Origin: Candidatus Dojkabacteria bacterium | GTDB taxonomy: Bacteria; Patescibacteria; Dojkabacteria; SC72; JAFGCJ01 | NCBI GenBank assembly: GCA_016932785.1 | Contig: JAFGCJ010000003.1 | Span: 107,677 to 171,676 of the forward strand | DNA length: 64,000 bases | Direction of reading: 5' to 3' | Shown: positions 17,394-25,434 of the stretch, one piece after another | Layout: each line of letters opens with the position of its first letter | Numbering within the stretch: the first letter of the stretch is position 1 | Position numbers and translations under genes: made by a program | Notes under the pieces: generated by a model | The model's database searches: none | The model's input: the letters and a program-made list of their open reading frames with translations, nothing else | What the model was told of the DNA's origin: nothing

Positions 17394-17423
17394 TTGTTGT
17401 ATAGGTTAAGTTCGTGCTAAAAT
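17394..17423 (+). promoter_or_regulatory. Promoter of the valS T-box leader
   Basis: TTGTTG (17394-17399) and TAAAAT (17418-17423) are separated by 18 bases. The predicted start is near 17430, right at the base of the leader's first stem. Confidence 0.5.
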
Positions 17424-17428
17424 TTCTT

Positions 17429-17690
17429 GTAACTAAATAGGTAGACCGCTTGACGGGACTTGTCATCCCGAAGGTCCGAAAAGAAATCAATAGACAACTG
17501 GTCTATTGTGAGTAGAATTCGGTGAGTTACTTTCTCAATAAAAAAAGTACCAAATTCGCAAGAGTTTGGATCAGAGTCCTTTTAGGGTAACCTGGGAGGA
17601 GAAACAAGGTGGTACCACGATTTTCAAAGAAAATCCGTCCTTGCTAAACACAAAGAGTGTGTTTGGTAAAGACGGATTTTTTAATTTATT
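17429..17690 (+). promoter_or_regulatory. T-box riboswitch controlling valS
   Basis: The leader has the T-box parts in order. Stem I closes with GTAACT (17429-17434) and AGTTAC (17525-17530), with an inner helix TAGACC/GGTCTA (17442-17447/17500-17505). A hairpin with a GCAA tetraloop (17550-17569) follows. The conserved T-box element AAGGTGGTACCACG (17606-17619) contains TGGT, whose variable T would pair with the A discriminator expected of tRNA-Val. The terminator is AAATCCGTC (17631-17639) with GACGGATTT (17671-17679) and a T-tract. In known T-boxes, uncharged tRNA binds the specifier loop and the TGGN bulge and prevents termination. I could not fix the specifier; GTG at 17522-17524 is one candidate. 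Confidence 0.88.
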
Positions 17691-17702
17691 AATTAAATAG
17701 AA

Positions 17703-20027
17703 ATGCAAAAGAAACCGAAAAAAGAAAGTACCGGCAAAGCCGGAGATGGTGCTAAACCTGGTATAGATATTCCCAAAGCATACGATTCCAGCAAGGAAAT
17801 GGAGATTTATAAGCTGTGGGAAAGATCCGGTGCCTTTAATCCTGACAATATTAAATCAAAGAAGAAACCTTTTGTTATGACTCTACCCCCTCCAAATGCT
17901 AACGGAAAACAGCATGTGGGTCACATGTGTGGGTACTCATTCCAGGACTGCATGGGACGTTATCACAGAATGAAAGGTGAGCCCACCCTACTCCTTGCTG
18001 GAAAAGACCATGCCGGTATCCAGACCGAGGCGGTGTTTACCAAGTATCTTGCTGAACAGGGAATCGACAAGTGGGAGTTGGGCCGTGATGAATTCTATAA
18101 GAGATGCTACAAGTTCTGTATCGAGAATGCCGACTACGCCAGGGAGCAGGAGAAAAGAATTGGACTGTCGGCTGATTGGTCTAGAGAGAAATTTACTCTT
18201 GATCCGGCACTTAATAAAGTTATCTATGAAACCTTCTATAAATTGTTTGATGAGGGTTTGGTTTATCGCGGTCAGTACATCATCAACCAGTGTACGAATT
18301 GCAGAACAGCTTTGGCTAATGTAGACACTGAACATGAGCAGAAAAAAGGAATTTTCGCGTATATAAAATACCCGGTTGTTGGTGAGAAAGATACATATAT
18401 CACAGTTGCTACAACCCGTCCGGAGACTATGCTCGGAGATACCGCAGTTGCAGTAAATCCAAAGGATTCTAGATATAAAAAGTTTGTTGGAAAAATGGTA
18501 GAGCTTCCTCTAACCGATCGGCAGATCCCTGTTATTGCAGATAGGAAGGTAGATAAAGATTTGGGTACAGGTGCTCTCAAAATAACTCCCGCCCACTCTG
18601 CCATCGACTTTGAGATTGGGATTGAGCATGAATTGAAAATAGTGAATGTCATAGATGAAGAAGGGCTAATGAACGAAAATGCGCCTGAGAAGTACCAAGG
18701 AATGAAGACATCTGAGGCAAGCAAGGCGGTGTTGGAAGATCTTGATAAGGCAGGACTTCTTGAAAAGGTTGAAGATATTACACATGAAATTCTCGTTTGT
18801 GAAAGGTGCAGGTCTGTTATTGAGCAGATTATTTCAAAACAGTGGTTTGTAAATGTTGAGTCGCTGGCGAAGAATGCAATAAAAGCCATAGACAGCGGAG
18901 AGACAACCAATGTTCCCAAGTACTTCAATCGTGTACTGAAGAACTGGCTCAAGGACATAAGGCCTTGGTGTATTTCCCGTCAGCTTTGGTGGGGTCACAG
19001 GATTCCTATTTGGTATTGTGGTGGGAAAGAGCTCTACGATTGGCTGATTGATAACCCAGGTAAGACAGCTGAGGATTATGAGAAGGCGACTGGCAACAAG
19101 GCTAAGGGTTGTGGACAGGTTATCGCCTCAGATGAGAAGCCTAAGGGGGGCTGCCCTAAATGTAAGAATGCCGAATTGGAATCTGAAGAAGACTGTATGG
19201 ACACATGGTTTTCGTCTGGGCAGTGGCCTTTCAGTACATTAGGAGGTCCTGACGGAGAAGACTATAAAAAGTTTTATCCCACTGATGTTATGGAGACAAT
19301 GCATGATATTCTTTTTTTCTGGGTGGCGAGGATGATGATGTTGGGAATCTATCGTACAGGCAAGGCGCCGTTTCATACGGTGTATCTCCATGGAATGATT
19401 CTGGCACCGGATGGACGTAAGATGTCTAAATCAAAAGGAAACGTCGTTGAACCCAAGGAAATCTTTGAAAAATATGGAGCTGATGCGCTTAGGTTGTGGT
19501 ATTTCTCCGATGCCCTTCCTGGTAAAAATACGCCAATTCGTCATGAAAAACTTCAGGGAAATAGGAATTTTGTTAACAAAATCTGGAATGCCAGTCGGTA
19601 CATTATGTTTCAGATATCAGACTTTTCTGATGAGGAGATTCAAGAGCTCGATAAGAGTATTGGCGAGAGATTGGCGGGTTTGTCCAAATCAAAGGATAAG
19701 TGGGAAAAAGAAACTTTTAATGTCGCCGAAAAGATAACCAAGTATCTTGATAAATATCAGTTCAATCTTGCCGTGGAACTTAATCGCGAATTTTTCTGGC
19801 ATAAGCTTTGTGATGAGTGGATTGAGGAGACCAAAAATCTTGTCGCAAATAAACCAGAGAACAAGATTGAAAGCTTTGCTCGGTTGATAACGGTTCTTGC
19901 GGTTATGCTTAAACTGATTCACCCTTTTGCACCGTTTATCACGGAGCAGGTGTGGCAGAATCTCAGAAATCGGGGGTTACTGTCTGGTGAATCAGAACTG
20001 CTTATGATATCGGACTGGCCAGAGTAG
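17703..20027 (+). CDS. valS: Valyl-tRNA synthetase
   Basis: Predicted 774 residues. Class I motifs are present: HIGH as HVGH in PPPNANGKQHVGHM, and KMSKS in GRKMSKSKGN. ISRQLWWGHRIP, DTWFSSGQWPFSTLGG and the DILFFWVARM block mark it as ValRS, not IleRS or LeuRS. The editing domain (TTRPETMLGDTAVAVNP) and zinc-type cysteine pairs (CTNC, CERC) are seen. It ends after the anticodon-binding domain (LLMISDWPE) without the C-terminal coiled coil of longer ValRS (often 880-950 residues). The upstream T-box suggests that it is induced when tRNA-Val is uncharged. Confidence 0.96.
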   Translation: MQKKPKKESTGKAGDGAKPGIDIPKAYDSSKEMEIYKLWERSGAFNPDNIKSKKKPFVMTLPPPNANGKQHVGHMCGYSFQDCMGRYHRMKGEPTLLLAGKDHAGIQTEAVFTKYLAEQGIDKWELGRDEFYKRCYKFCIENADYAREQEKRIGLSADWSREKFTLDPALNKVIYETFYKLFDEGLVYRGQYIINQCTNCRTALANVDTEHEQKKGIFAYIKYPVVGEKDTYITVATTRPETMLGDTAVAVNPKDSRYKKFVGKMVELPLTDRQIPVIADRKVDKDLGTGALKITPAHSAIDFEIGIEHELKIVNVIDEEGLMNENAPEKYQGMKTSEASKAVLEDLDKAGLLEKVEDITHEILVCERCRSVIEQIISKQWFVNVESLAKNAIKAIDSGETTNVPKYFNRVLKNWLKDIRPWCISRQLWWGHRIPIWYCGGKELYDWLIDNPGKTAEDYEKATGNKAKGCGQVIASDEKPKGGCPKCKNAELESEEDCMDTWFSSGQWPFSTLGGPDGEDYKKFYPTDVMETMHDILFFWVARMMMLGIYRTGKAPFHTVYLHGMILAPDGRKMSKSKGNVVEPKEIFEKYGADALRLWYFSDALPGKNTPIRHEKLQGNRNFVNKIWNASRYIMFQISDFSDEEIQELDKSIGERLAGLSKSKDKWEKETFNVAEKITKYLDKYQFNLAVELNREFFWHKLCDEWIEETKNLVANKPENKIESFARLITVLAVMLKLIHPFAPFITEQVWQNLRNRGLLSGESELLMISDWPE

Positions 20028-20052
20028 TAGTTTATCTGGTAAATTAGTAGGT

Positions 20053-20631
20053 ATGGATCTTACTGAAACAGCGAAATGGTTTCTATATCTGGCAAACATC
20101 CTTATTATTATTGGGTCGTTCTACTTTTCGATTAAGGTAATCTTCCTTGTTTGGACCTGGACTCCTTTTTATAGAGGAAATGCACCGTATGTTCCAACAA
20201 GAAAATGGGCTGTTAAGGCTGCGTTCGAAATGCTTGATCCCAAGAAAGGAGATCGAGTAATCGATCTGGGATGTGGTGATGGGAGGTTTGTTCTGTATAC
20301 TGTTTCCCATTCGGATGCTGAGGTTACAGGGGTGGAGATCAGTTATCTTCTTATGGCGATAGCTAAGCTGAGGTCATTTCTAACTCGCAAGAAAGGTAAT
20401 CTAGAACTCATTCTTGATGATCATAAGAGTATTAATCTGTCGCCTTATAATAAGATTTTTATCTTTGGGATTACAGGCCTTATCGATAGGTTGAAACCAA
20501 AGTTCAAGAAGGAACTTAAAAAAGGGACAAGAATTGTGAGTGTTATGTTCCCGATCGAGGTGGACTGGCTTAAAGAAATAAAAACGGAAAAAAGAGGCAA
20601 CTATAGTTTGTATCTGTACGAGAGGATCTGA
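20053..20631 (+). CDS. Membrane-anchored SAM-dependent methyltransferase
   Basis: Predicted 192 residues. One N-terminal transmembrane helix (about 10-34) precedes a class I methyltransferase domain with motif I VIDLGCGDGRFV and a motif II acidic residue in EVTGVEIS. The usual motif IV position reads IFIFGITG. The substrate cannot be told from sequence; the anchor places the domain at the inner face of the membrane. It follows valS by 25 bases and may be cotranscribed. Confidence 0.75.
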   Translation: MDLTETAKWFLYLANILIIIGSFYFSIKVIFLVWTWTPFYRGNAPYVPTRKWAVKAAFEMLDPKKGDRVIDLGCGDGRFVLYTVSHSDAEVTGVEISYLLMAIAKLRSFLTRKKGNLELILDDHKSINLSPYNKIFIFGITGLIDRLKPKFKKELKKGTRIVSVMFPIEVDWLKEIKTEKRGNYSLYLYERI

Positions 20632-20741
20632 TCTCTTGCTTGAGTTTCATTTAGTTTATTTTCTTCCCGCCTTGAAGTTCGTGATGAGATATGGGAAAAG
20701 GTTTCTAATCGTCAGAGGGAACGTAAGATCTCTTTGAAGGA

Positions 20742-20770
20742 TTGACTTGAATCCTATAGTTATGTAGAAT
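20742..20770 (+). promoter_or_regulatory. Promoter of the 20803 gene
   Basis: TTGACT (20742-20747), a 17-base spacer and TAGAAT (20765-20770). The same two hexamers and spacing occur in the metG leader promoter. The predicted start leaves a leader of about 26 bases. Confidence 0.6.
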
Positions 20771-20802
20771 TTCCGCTGGATTTAGTTATTATAGAATTTG
20801 AT

Positions 20803-21309
20803 ATGTCTCATGATAGTATTGGAGCCCCGGGGGTTGAGGCTTTTATCGGTCAACATTCTTTTACAAACGATGAACTTGATGGTTGGTTTCATGCCTCTGG
20901 AGCAAGGTTTATTGCAAAGGTAGCTTCTCTTGAGAGCGAACCACAAGTGCTTCTTTTTGAGGTTATGGAAGATCCGCTTGAGTGTGAGGACAGGCTTTGG
21001 GTGACTGCTTTATGCCCTTTTGGAGCCTTCAGGTTTGGTCACCTTCAGGCAGCCGAGATGGGCCGAGTTGAGTTACTCCAGTTATGCCAGGATATGGATC
21101 AAGGAAAATTCGTGGTTGGTTTGAACGATTTTATGGAGTCAGGTGAAGAGATTGGGGTGATAAATATTCCTAATATGACAGGAACAAATTCGACGAACGT
21201 TTTAGTCAGACACTTTATTGAGGAAACAGCTCAAGATGTGTCAAGGATGGTTGGAAGAGACGATATTCCTTTTTTTGATTGGAGCGAGTCCGGCACAAGT
21301 TCGATTTAG
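20803..21309 (+). CDS. Uncharacterised acidic cytosolic protein
   Basis: Predicted 168 residues, acidic, with no signal peptide or transmembrane helix. Alternating strands (RFIAKVASL, PQVLLFEVM, RLWVTALCPFGAFRFG) followed by helices (HLQAAEMGRVELLQLCQDM; RHFIEETAQDVSRM) suggest a compact alpha/beta fold. I do not recognise a family. It has its own promoter and is convergent with metG. The composition is like that of the unknown proteins at 23967 and 33786, but I see no clear sequence similarity. Confidence 0.55.
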   Translation: MSHDSIGAPGVEAFIGQHSFTNDELDGWFHASGARFIAKVASLESEPQVLLFEVMEDPLECEDRLWVTALCPFGAFRFGHLQAAEMGRVELLQLCQDMDQGKFVVGLNDFMESGEEIGVINIPNMTGTNSTNVLVRHFIEETAQDVSRMVGRDDIPFFDWSESGTSSI

Positions 21310-21397
21310 TGGTTTTCCTTAAATTATGCTCTTGAAGATTATATTTATCTAGATCCTATAGCCTTGTACGATGTCTCACCTGTTATCCTTGAGAGAT

Positions 21398-23671
21398 TTA
21401 ATGCGAGGGATTGAGCCTGCTCAAAGATATTCCCAGATGTTCTTCCAAATGTTCTGGAAGAATCAAAATATCTTTTTTCTCATCCCCTACTCCCAACTCA
21501 TATGTCCCGCAAAGCATGCCATCAGAGAGAATTCCCCTGACTTTTGATCTTTTTATCTTGTTCTTGCCTTTTCCATCGAGTGATCTCACTGTTGATCCGG
21601 GTAATGCGACTGGAACGACCTGTCCGACTTGTAGATTTGTCGCGGTGCAAACTATTGTGAGGACTCCCGATATCCCCGTGTCGACTTTTACGATTTTTGC
21701 CGAGTCATCCTTCGAATGTTTTTTCAGTTCCGTGATTTTCCCTATAACTACACCTAAGTCTAGTTTAGAGAAATCGTGACCGATTGGCTCTTTGACTACA
21801 ACTGATACGAGCTCTGGGTGATCAGCTTTTTCCAGTTCCTCTGTATATTCTAGTTTTGTAAAGAGTATCTCCGGTTCTCCTAGTTTGTGTCCCGTCGGGA
21901 CTTCCTCGAACTTCCATTGATCTTCGTGTTTAGAGATTGATCCTTTCTCCTGAAGCTCTTTGTTTGGGTCGTATTTCTTGGGAGTATTAAGTATAGAGCC
22001 AATTTTGTCGGAAGTAGAAGGAACTATTGGGTCGAGAATTATCTGGAAAGTGCGGATGATCTGGATGCAATTAAAGATTGTGTTGTGAAGAAATTCCTTG
22101 GGCTTTTGGGGTGCTGGAAAATCTTCATCTTTCCATTCGGGTGTCTCTCCCTCAAAATATGAGGTATGCTTTATTGTAATCCACGGCTTTTCCTCATTAA
22201 GGTACTTATTGGCAAAATGTCCGAGATCCAGTGCAGCCTCTGCTGCTCGAGTGAATTCTGCCTTCTCAAAGTGATCGGCTACTGACGTTAGTGCCTTTTC
22301 TATAGCTTTTTGCACCTTTGAGTCAAGTTTTCCGTCTGGGACTTTTTCATCAAAATTCTTCACTGTAAAAGTCATCACCCTGTTCACGAAGTTCCCGATG
22401 TTTGCCACTAGCTCGTTATTGTTTGCATCAATCAAATCTTTCCAGATAAAATCTTTATCGTGATTCTCGGGGGCATTTCTTGTGAAGAAGTATCGCACCA
22501 GATCAGTGTCGTAGTCATCCAGCAGCTCGTTGGCAGTTATCAGTTTCCCTCTGCTCTTTGAGAGCTTTCTCCCCCTCATGTTGAGGAATTGATTAGATGG
22601 CACATCATATGGAATTTGCAGAGGATCGGCGTTTGTCTCACCGGGCAATGCCGGTTCAAATTTCCCCTTAGTATATTTAGAATTGTATGCCATTAACATT
22701 GCAGGCCACAGGAATGTGTGGAAAGGTATGTTGTCTTTTGCAATGAAATAATAGTGTTTTGCCTCTGGGTCTTTCCAGAAGTATTCCCATTTTGCTGGAT
22801 CGCCAGACTTTTCTGCCCATTCGATTGCCGCACTCAGGTATCCCATGACGGCCTCGAACCAGACATAAATGTCCTGATCTTTATATTCTTCTATCGGAAC
22901 CTTGACGCCGTAGCCCAGCTTTCGGGTAACAGGTCGTGGGCGGAGGCCTTCTTTAAGCCATTTCTTGACGACACTAATAACACTTTTTCGCCAGATGTTC
23001 TTACGGTCTTTGACCAGTTTCCCAATATCTTTCTGAAATTTCTCTAAATCGAAATACAAAATTGTGTGATCTTTGAGGACTGGGGTTGTTCCTGTAAGTT
23101 TACTTTTGGGATCGATGAGGTCGGTTGGATCGAGAGTTCGCTCACAGCCGTCGTTGCACTGGTCTCCTCGTGCCTTTGTGTTTCCGCAGTATGGGCATGT
23201 TCCCTCTATATATCTGTCGGCAAGATATTTCTTTGCCTCTTCGTCATAATATTGCTTTACATTCTTAGGAATGATAAATCCATAGGCATACATTACTTGA
23301 AAAAGATTTCGTGCAACAGTTTTGTGATTTTCTGTTTCAGTAGTAGTGAATAGGTCCCAGGCGCAGTTTAATTTTTTGAATGTGTCGAGCTGGGAAAGGC
23401 GGAATTTCTCTGCCGTCTCTTCGGGAGTCAGTCCCAGTTCCTCAGCCTTGATAGTTACCGGGGTCCCGTGTGCGTCGGTTCCGGAAACCATCAGAACCTC
23501 GTTACCTCTCAAGCGGTGGTATCTGGCAAAAACGTCGCAAACAACGTTCTGACCTGCAAGGTGACCTATGGATAGATCTCCGTTTGCATATGGCCATGAT
23601 ACTCCTATAAAAATCTTTTGAGGATTAGATGACTTCGATTTAGAATTTGTATCTGACTTATGATTTGTCAT
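21398..23671 (-). CDS. metG: Methionyl-tRNA synthetase with C-terminal tRNA-binding domain
   Basis: Predicted 757 residues. The HIGH motif appears as SIGHL in SWPYANGDLSIGHLAG, the active-site pocket as SGTDAHGTP, and KMSKS as KLSKS in RGRKLSKSRGK. A zinc knuckle (CPYCGNTK...CNDGC) lies in the connective domain, and the helical anticodon domain is long and charged. The last 110 or so residues form an OB-fold tRNA-binding domain (DLGVVIGKITELKKH...VGQVVPVALPGS...VRGILSDGM). It charges elongator and initiator tRNA-Met. The upstream region carries a promoter, a Met-rich leader ORF and a terminator, indicating attenuation control. Confidence 0.97.
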   Translation of the reverse strand: MTNHKSDTNSKSKSSNPQKIFIGVSWPYANGDLSIGHLAGQNVVCDVFARYHRLRGNEVLMVSGTDAHGTPVTIKAEELGLTPEETAEKFRLSQLDTFKKLNCAWDLFTTTETENHKTVARNLFQVMYAYGFIIPKNVKQYYDEEAKKYLADRYIEGTCPYCGNTKARGDQCNDGCERTLDPTDLIDPKSKLTGTTPVLKDHTILYFDLEKFQKDIGKLVKDRKNIWRKSVISVVKKWLKEGLRPRPVTRKLGYGVKVPIEEYKDQDIYVWFEAVMGYLSAAIEWAEKSGDPAKWEYFWKDPEAKHYYFIAKDNIPFHTFLWPAMLMAYNSKYTKGKFEPALPGETNADPLQIPYDVPSNQFLNMRGRKLSKSRGKLITANELLDDYDTDLVRYFFTRNAPENHDKDFIWKDLIDANNNELVANIGNFVNRVMTFTVKNFDEKVPDGKLDSKVQKAIEKALTSVADHFEKAEFTRAAEAALDLGHFANKYLNEEKPWITIKHTSYFEGETPEWKDEDFPAPQKPKEFLHNTIFNCIQIIRTFQIILDPIVPSTSDKIGSILNTPKKYDPNKELQEKGSISKHEDQWKFEEVPTGHKLGEPEILFTKLEYTEELEKADHPELVSVVVKEPIGHDFSKLDLGVVIGKITELKKHSKDDSAKIVKVDTGISGVLTIVCTATNLQVGQVVPVALPGSTVRSLDGKGKNKIKRSKVRGILSDGMLCGTYELGVGDEKKDILILPEHLEEHLGISLSRLNPSH

Positions 23672-23721
23672 GATTATTGATTTTATCTTAAATTATCTTC
23701 CTAGCGCTATAGGCAGTGATT

Positions 23722-23746
23722 AAAAAACCTCCCGTAAGGGAGGTTT
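23722..23746 (-). terminator. Attenuator terminator upstream of metG
   Basis: On the minus strand AAACCTCCC (23746-23738) pairs with GGGAGGTTT (23733-23725) around a 4-base loop and runs into six T. It lies between the leader ORF stop (23774) and the metG ATG (23671). Its 5' arm CCTCCC can instead pair with GGGAGG inside the leader ORF (23792-23787), which would prevent termination. Confidence 0.85.
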
Positions 23747-23773
23747 CGTCGGTTGGTTCCTAAATTGAATATA

Positions 23774-23848
23774 TCAACCCACAGGCCTCCCAAGGAGGTT
23801 GGACATCATCATTTCCATCATGCTGTTGGTCAATTTTCTTATTGTCAT
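23774..23848 (-). CDS. Met-rich attenuator leader peptide for metG
   Basis: A 24-codon ORF beginning ATG ACA ATA and ending GTG GGT TGA. Codons 10-15 are Met-Met-Glu-Met-Met-Met (positions 23821-23804). The last third encodes the two arms CCTCC and GGAGG of a small hairpin (23798-23794 and 23790-23786). A ribosome stalled on the Met codons would cover the first arm, free GGGAGG to pair with the terminator's CCTCCC and allow metG transcription; a ribosome reaching the stop would let the terminator form. The promoter start is only a few bases before the ATG, so translation may be almost leaderless, which would explain the missing ribosome binding site. The mechanism is inferred from known trp, his and pheST attenuators. 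Confidence 0.8.
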   Translation of the reverse strand: MTIRKLTNSMMEMMMSNLLGRPVG

Positions 23849-23857
23849 TATGGTTGG

Positions 23858-23886
23858 ATTCTATTTGATCAAGATACTAAAGTCAA
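23858..23886 (-). promoter_or_regulatory. Promoter of the metG leader
   Basis: On the minus strand TTGACT (23886-23881), a 17-base spacer and TAGAAT (23863-23858), close to consensus. Transcription should start near 23851, about three bases before the leader-peptide ATG. Confidence 0.72.
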
Positions 23887-23906
23887 ATTTGGCTTATATT
23901 TTATTC

Positions 23907-23935
23907 TTTACCTCACTAGTTGTATATCCTATAAT
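23907..23935 (+). promoter_or_regulatory. Promoter of the 23967 gene
   Basis: TTTACC (23907-23912), a 17-base spacer and a perfect TATAAT (23930-23935), divergent from the metG leader promoter. The leader would be about 25 bases long. Confidence 0.55.
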
Positions 23936-23966
23936 ATTTCCATATCTTATATTTATTCAATAAAAA

Positions 23967-24584
23967 ATGAGTGGTGGCCATCTGGACCAAGATGTATTCA
24001 GATTGGATTACATGCCGTCGATTGATGAGCTGACCTCTGTCGGCGATGTTCCTGTCATGTTCACCTTTCCGGAGCCCTCGGGCATTTCGGGAATCGAGGA
24101 TGACGGCATGGCAAGTCTCTGGTGCTGTAATATGGGAGGAGTACTTGTTGCTATGAGGCACTATAGAGGGGGAGATAAAAGATATGTTGATACAGTTTTC
24201 CTTTTTCACAGGGAATATGGATGGGAATGGAACAATCCCGGGTGGACCCTTCCTACTGATTTAGAGACTTTTGGATCGTGGAATACTTCCAGTTGTGAAA
24301 TTGAGCTTCCTCAGTTCTGGGAAGGGGTGGACTTGAACGGTTTCACGTTGGGTGATCATCCTTTTTATTCTTATGCTAAGTCAATTTATATTGATAAGTT
24401 AGGACTTGGTGCGCATCTTAGGTGGATGAGTGAGTTGAGTCGCTTAGATAGATTTTTTGCTGAATCTGACGGAGAAACTATGCAGTTACTACAATCCATT
24501 TTGGTAGGATATGGGGAACTTGCTAGCCTGTATTTGAAGAAGAGATCACTTGCAAGAATGAAACTAGAAATCTCTACGAATTAG
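23967..24584 (+). CDS. Uncharacterised Trp-rich soluble protein
   Basis: Predicted 205 residues with unusually many Trp and Gly residues in the first half (SLWCCNMGG, YGWEWNNPGWTLP, SWNTSS, PQFWEG) and a helical second half (HLRWMSELSRLDRFFAE; LLQSILVGYGELASLYLKKRSLARMKLEI). No signal peptide or membrane helix is seen. The family is not recognised. It lies 46 bases upstream of the two ABC-2 permeases, in the place where their ATPase would be expected, but has no Walker motifs. Confidence 0.6.
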   Translation: MSGGHLDQDVFRLDYMPSIDELTSVGDVPVMFTFPEPSGISGIEDDGMASLWCCNMGGVLVAMRHYRGGDKRYVDTVFLFHREYGWEWNNPGWTLPTDLETFGSWNTSSCEIELPQFWEGVDLNGFTLGDHPFYSYAKSIYIDKLGLGAHLRWMSELSRLDRFFAESDGETMQLLQSILVGYGELASLYLKKRSLARMKLEISTN

Positions 24585-24630
24585 TTTTTGAGTTTTAAAT
24601 TCCGTATTTTTGTGATAAGTTTAGTTCCAT

Positions 24631-25416
24631 ATGTTAACTGTATTACGAAAATACCTGCTCACTACCAGGATGGGTTTTCAGGAGTTACTAGCTTTTCGTG
24701 CCAACCTGTTCGTATGGACTATTGTTGCTATTATACCAACCTTTTTGAGCCTTGTGATTTTCAGGACTTTTGGCAGCAAGGTCAATCAGGATTACATAAC
24801 AGCATTCTTTCTGTCGGCTTCTCTTATTAGAAATGTAACCATTCTTTTTGCGCACGATAGATTTGCGAACGATATCTATAATGGTAATCTATCCGGGTAT
24901 CTTTTGAAGCCTTTCTCATATATTGTCGGCTATACATTCCGTCTTCTGACGGGACCGCTTATCAAGTTTTTTCTAGTGTTTCCTTTTGTAATTTACATTA
25001 TTTACTTCCTAATAAGTGGCGACTACCTTCCGTATTTGAATCTGGAAAGAGTTATTCTTCTCGTGATAAGTATGGCTGGAGGCTACCTTCTTTCTTTTGG
25101 GATATCTCTCGTTATTGGGTTCTTGGTTTTTTGGACAGAATTTATGTATTTTTTCGGTGATATGGTTGTTGCTACTACTCTACTCTTTAGCGGTGCCGTG
25201 TTCCCACTAAGTATTTTTCCAGATTGGGCGGAGAAAATTCTAAATTATCTGCCGTTTCGTTATGTGCTGCAGTTTCAGCTTGATATTCTGCTTCAGGAAA
25301 AGGTTCCCGGTGTGAGAGATTTTGCGGTTTTTGGATTTTATCTTGTTGTTGTATGGGTTGTTGCCTTTTGGATGTTCAGGTTAGGAGTGAGAAAATATGA
25401 AGCATACGGTAACTAA
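24631..25416 (+). CDS. ABC-2 family transporter permease, first of a pair
   Basis: Predicted 261 residues with six hydrophobic segments. The pattern RANLFVWTIVAIIPTFLSLVIF...RNVTILFAHDRFANDIYNGNLSGYLLKPFSY is typical of ABC-2 permeases, where D/E-I-x-x-G-x-L-x-x-x-L-L-x-P-x-S marks the coupling region. The C-terminal part (LFSGAVFPLSIFPDWAEKILNYLPFRYV) is also characteristic. It should form a heterodimer with the next gene to export an unknown substrate. No ATPase gene is adjacent. Confidence 0.82.
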   Translation: MLTVLRKYLLTTRMGFQELLAFRANLFVWTIVAIIPTFLSLVIFRTFGSKVNQDYITAFFLSASLIRNVTILFAHDRFANDIYNGNLSGYLLKPFSYIVGYTFRLLTGPLIKFFLVFPFVIYIIYFLISGDYLPYLNLERVILLVISMAGGYLLSFGISLVIGFLVFWTEFMYFFGDMVVATTLLFSGAVFPLSIFPDWAEKILNYLPFRYVLQFQLDILLQEKVPGVRDFAVFGFYLVVVWVVAFWMFRLGVRKYEAYGN

Positions 25417-25434
25417 TTTAGCTACATAAATGTC

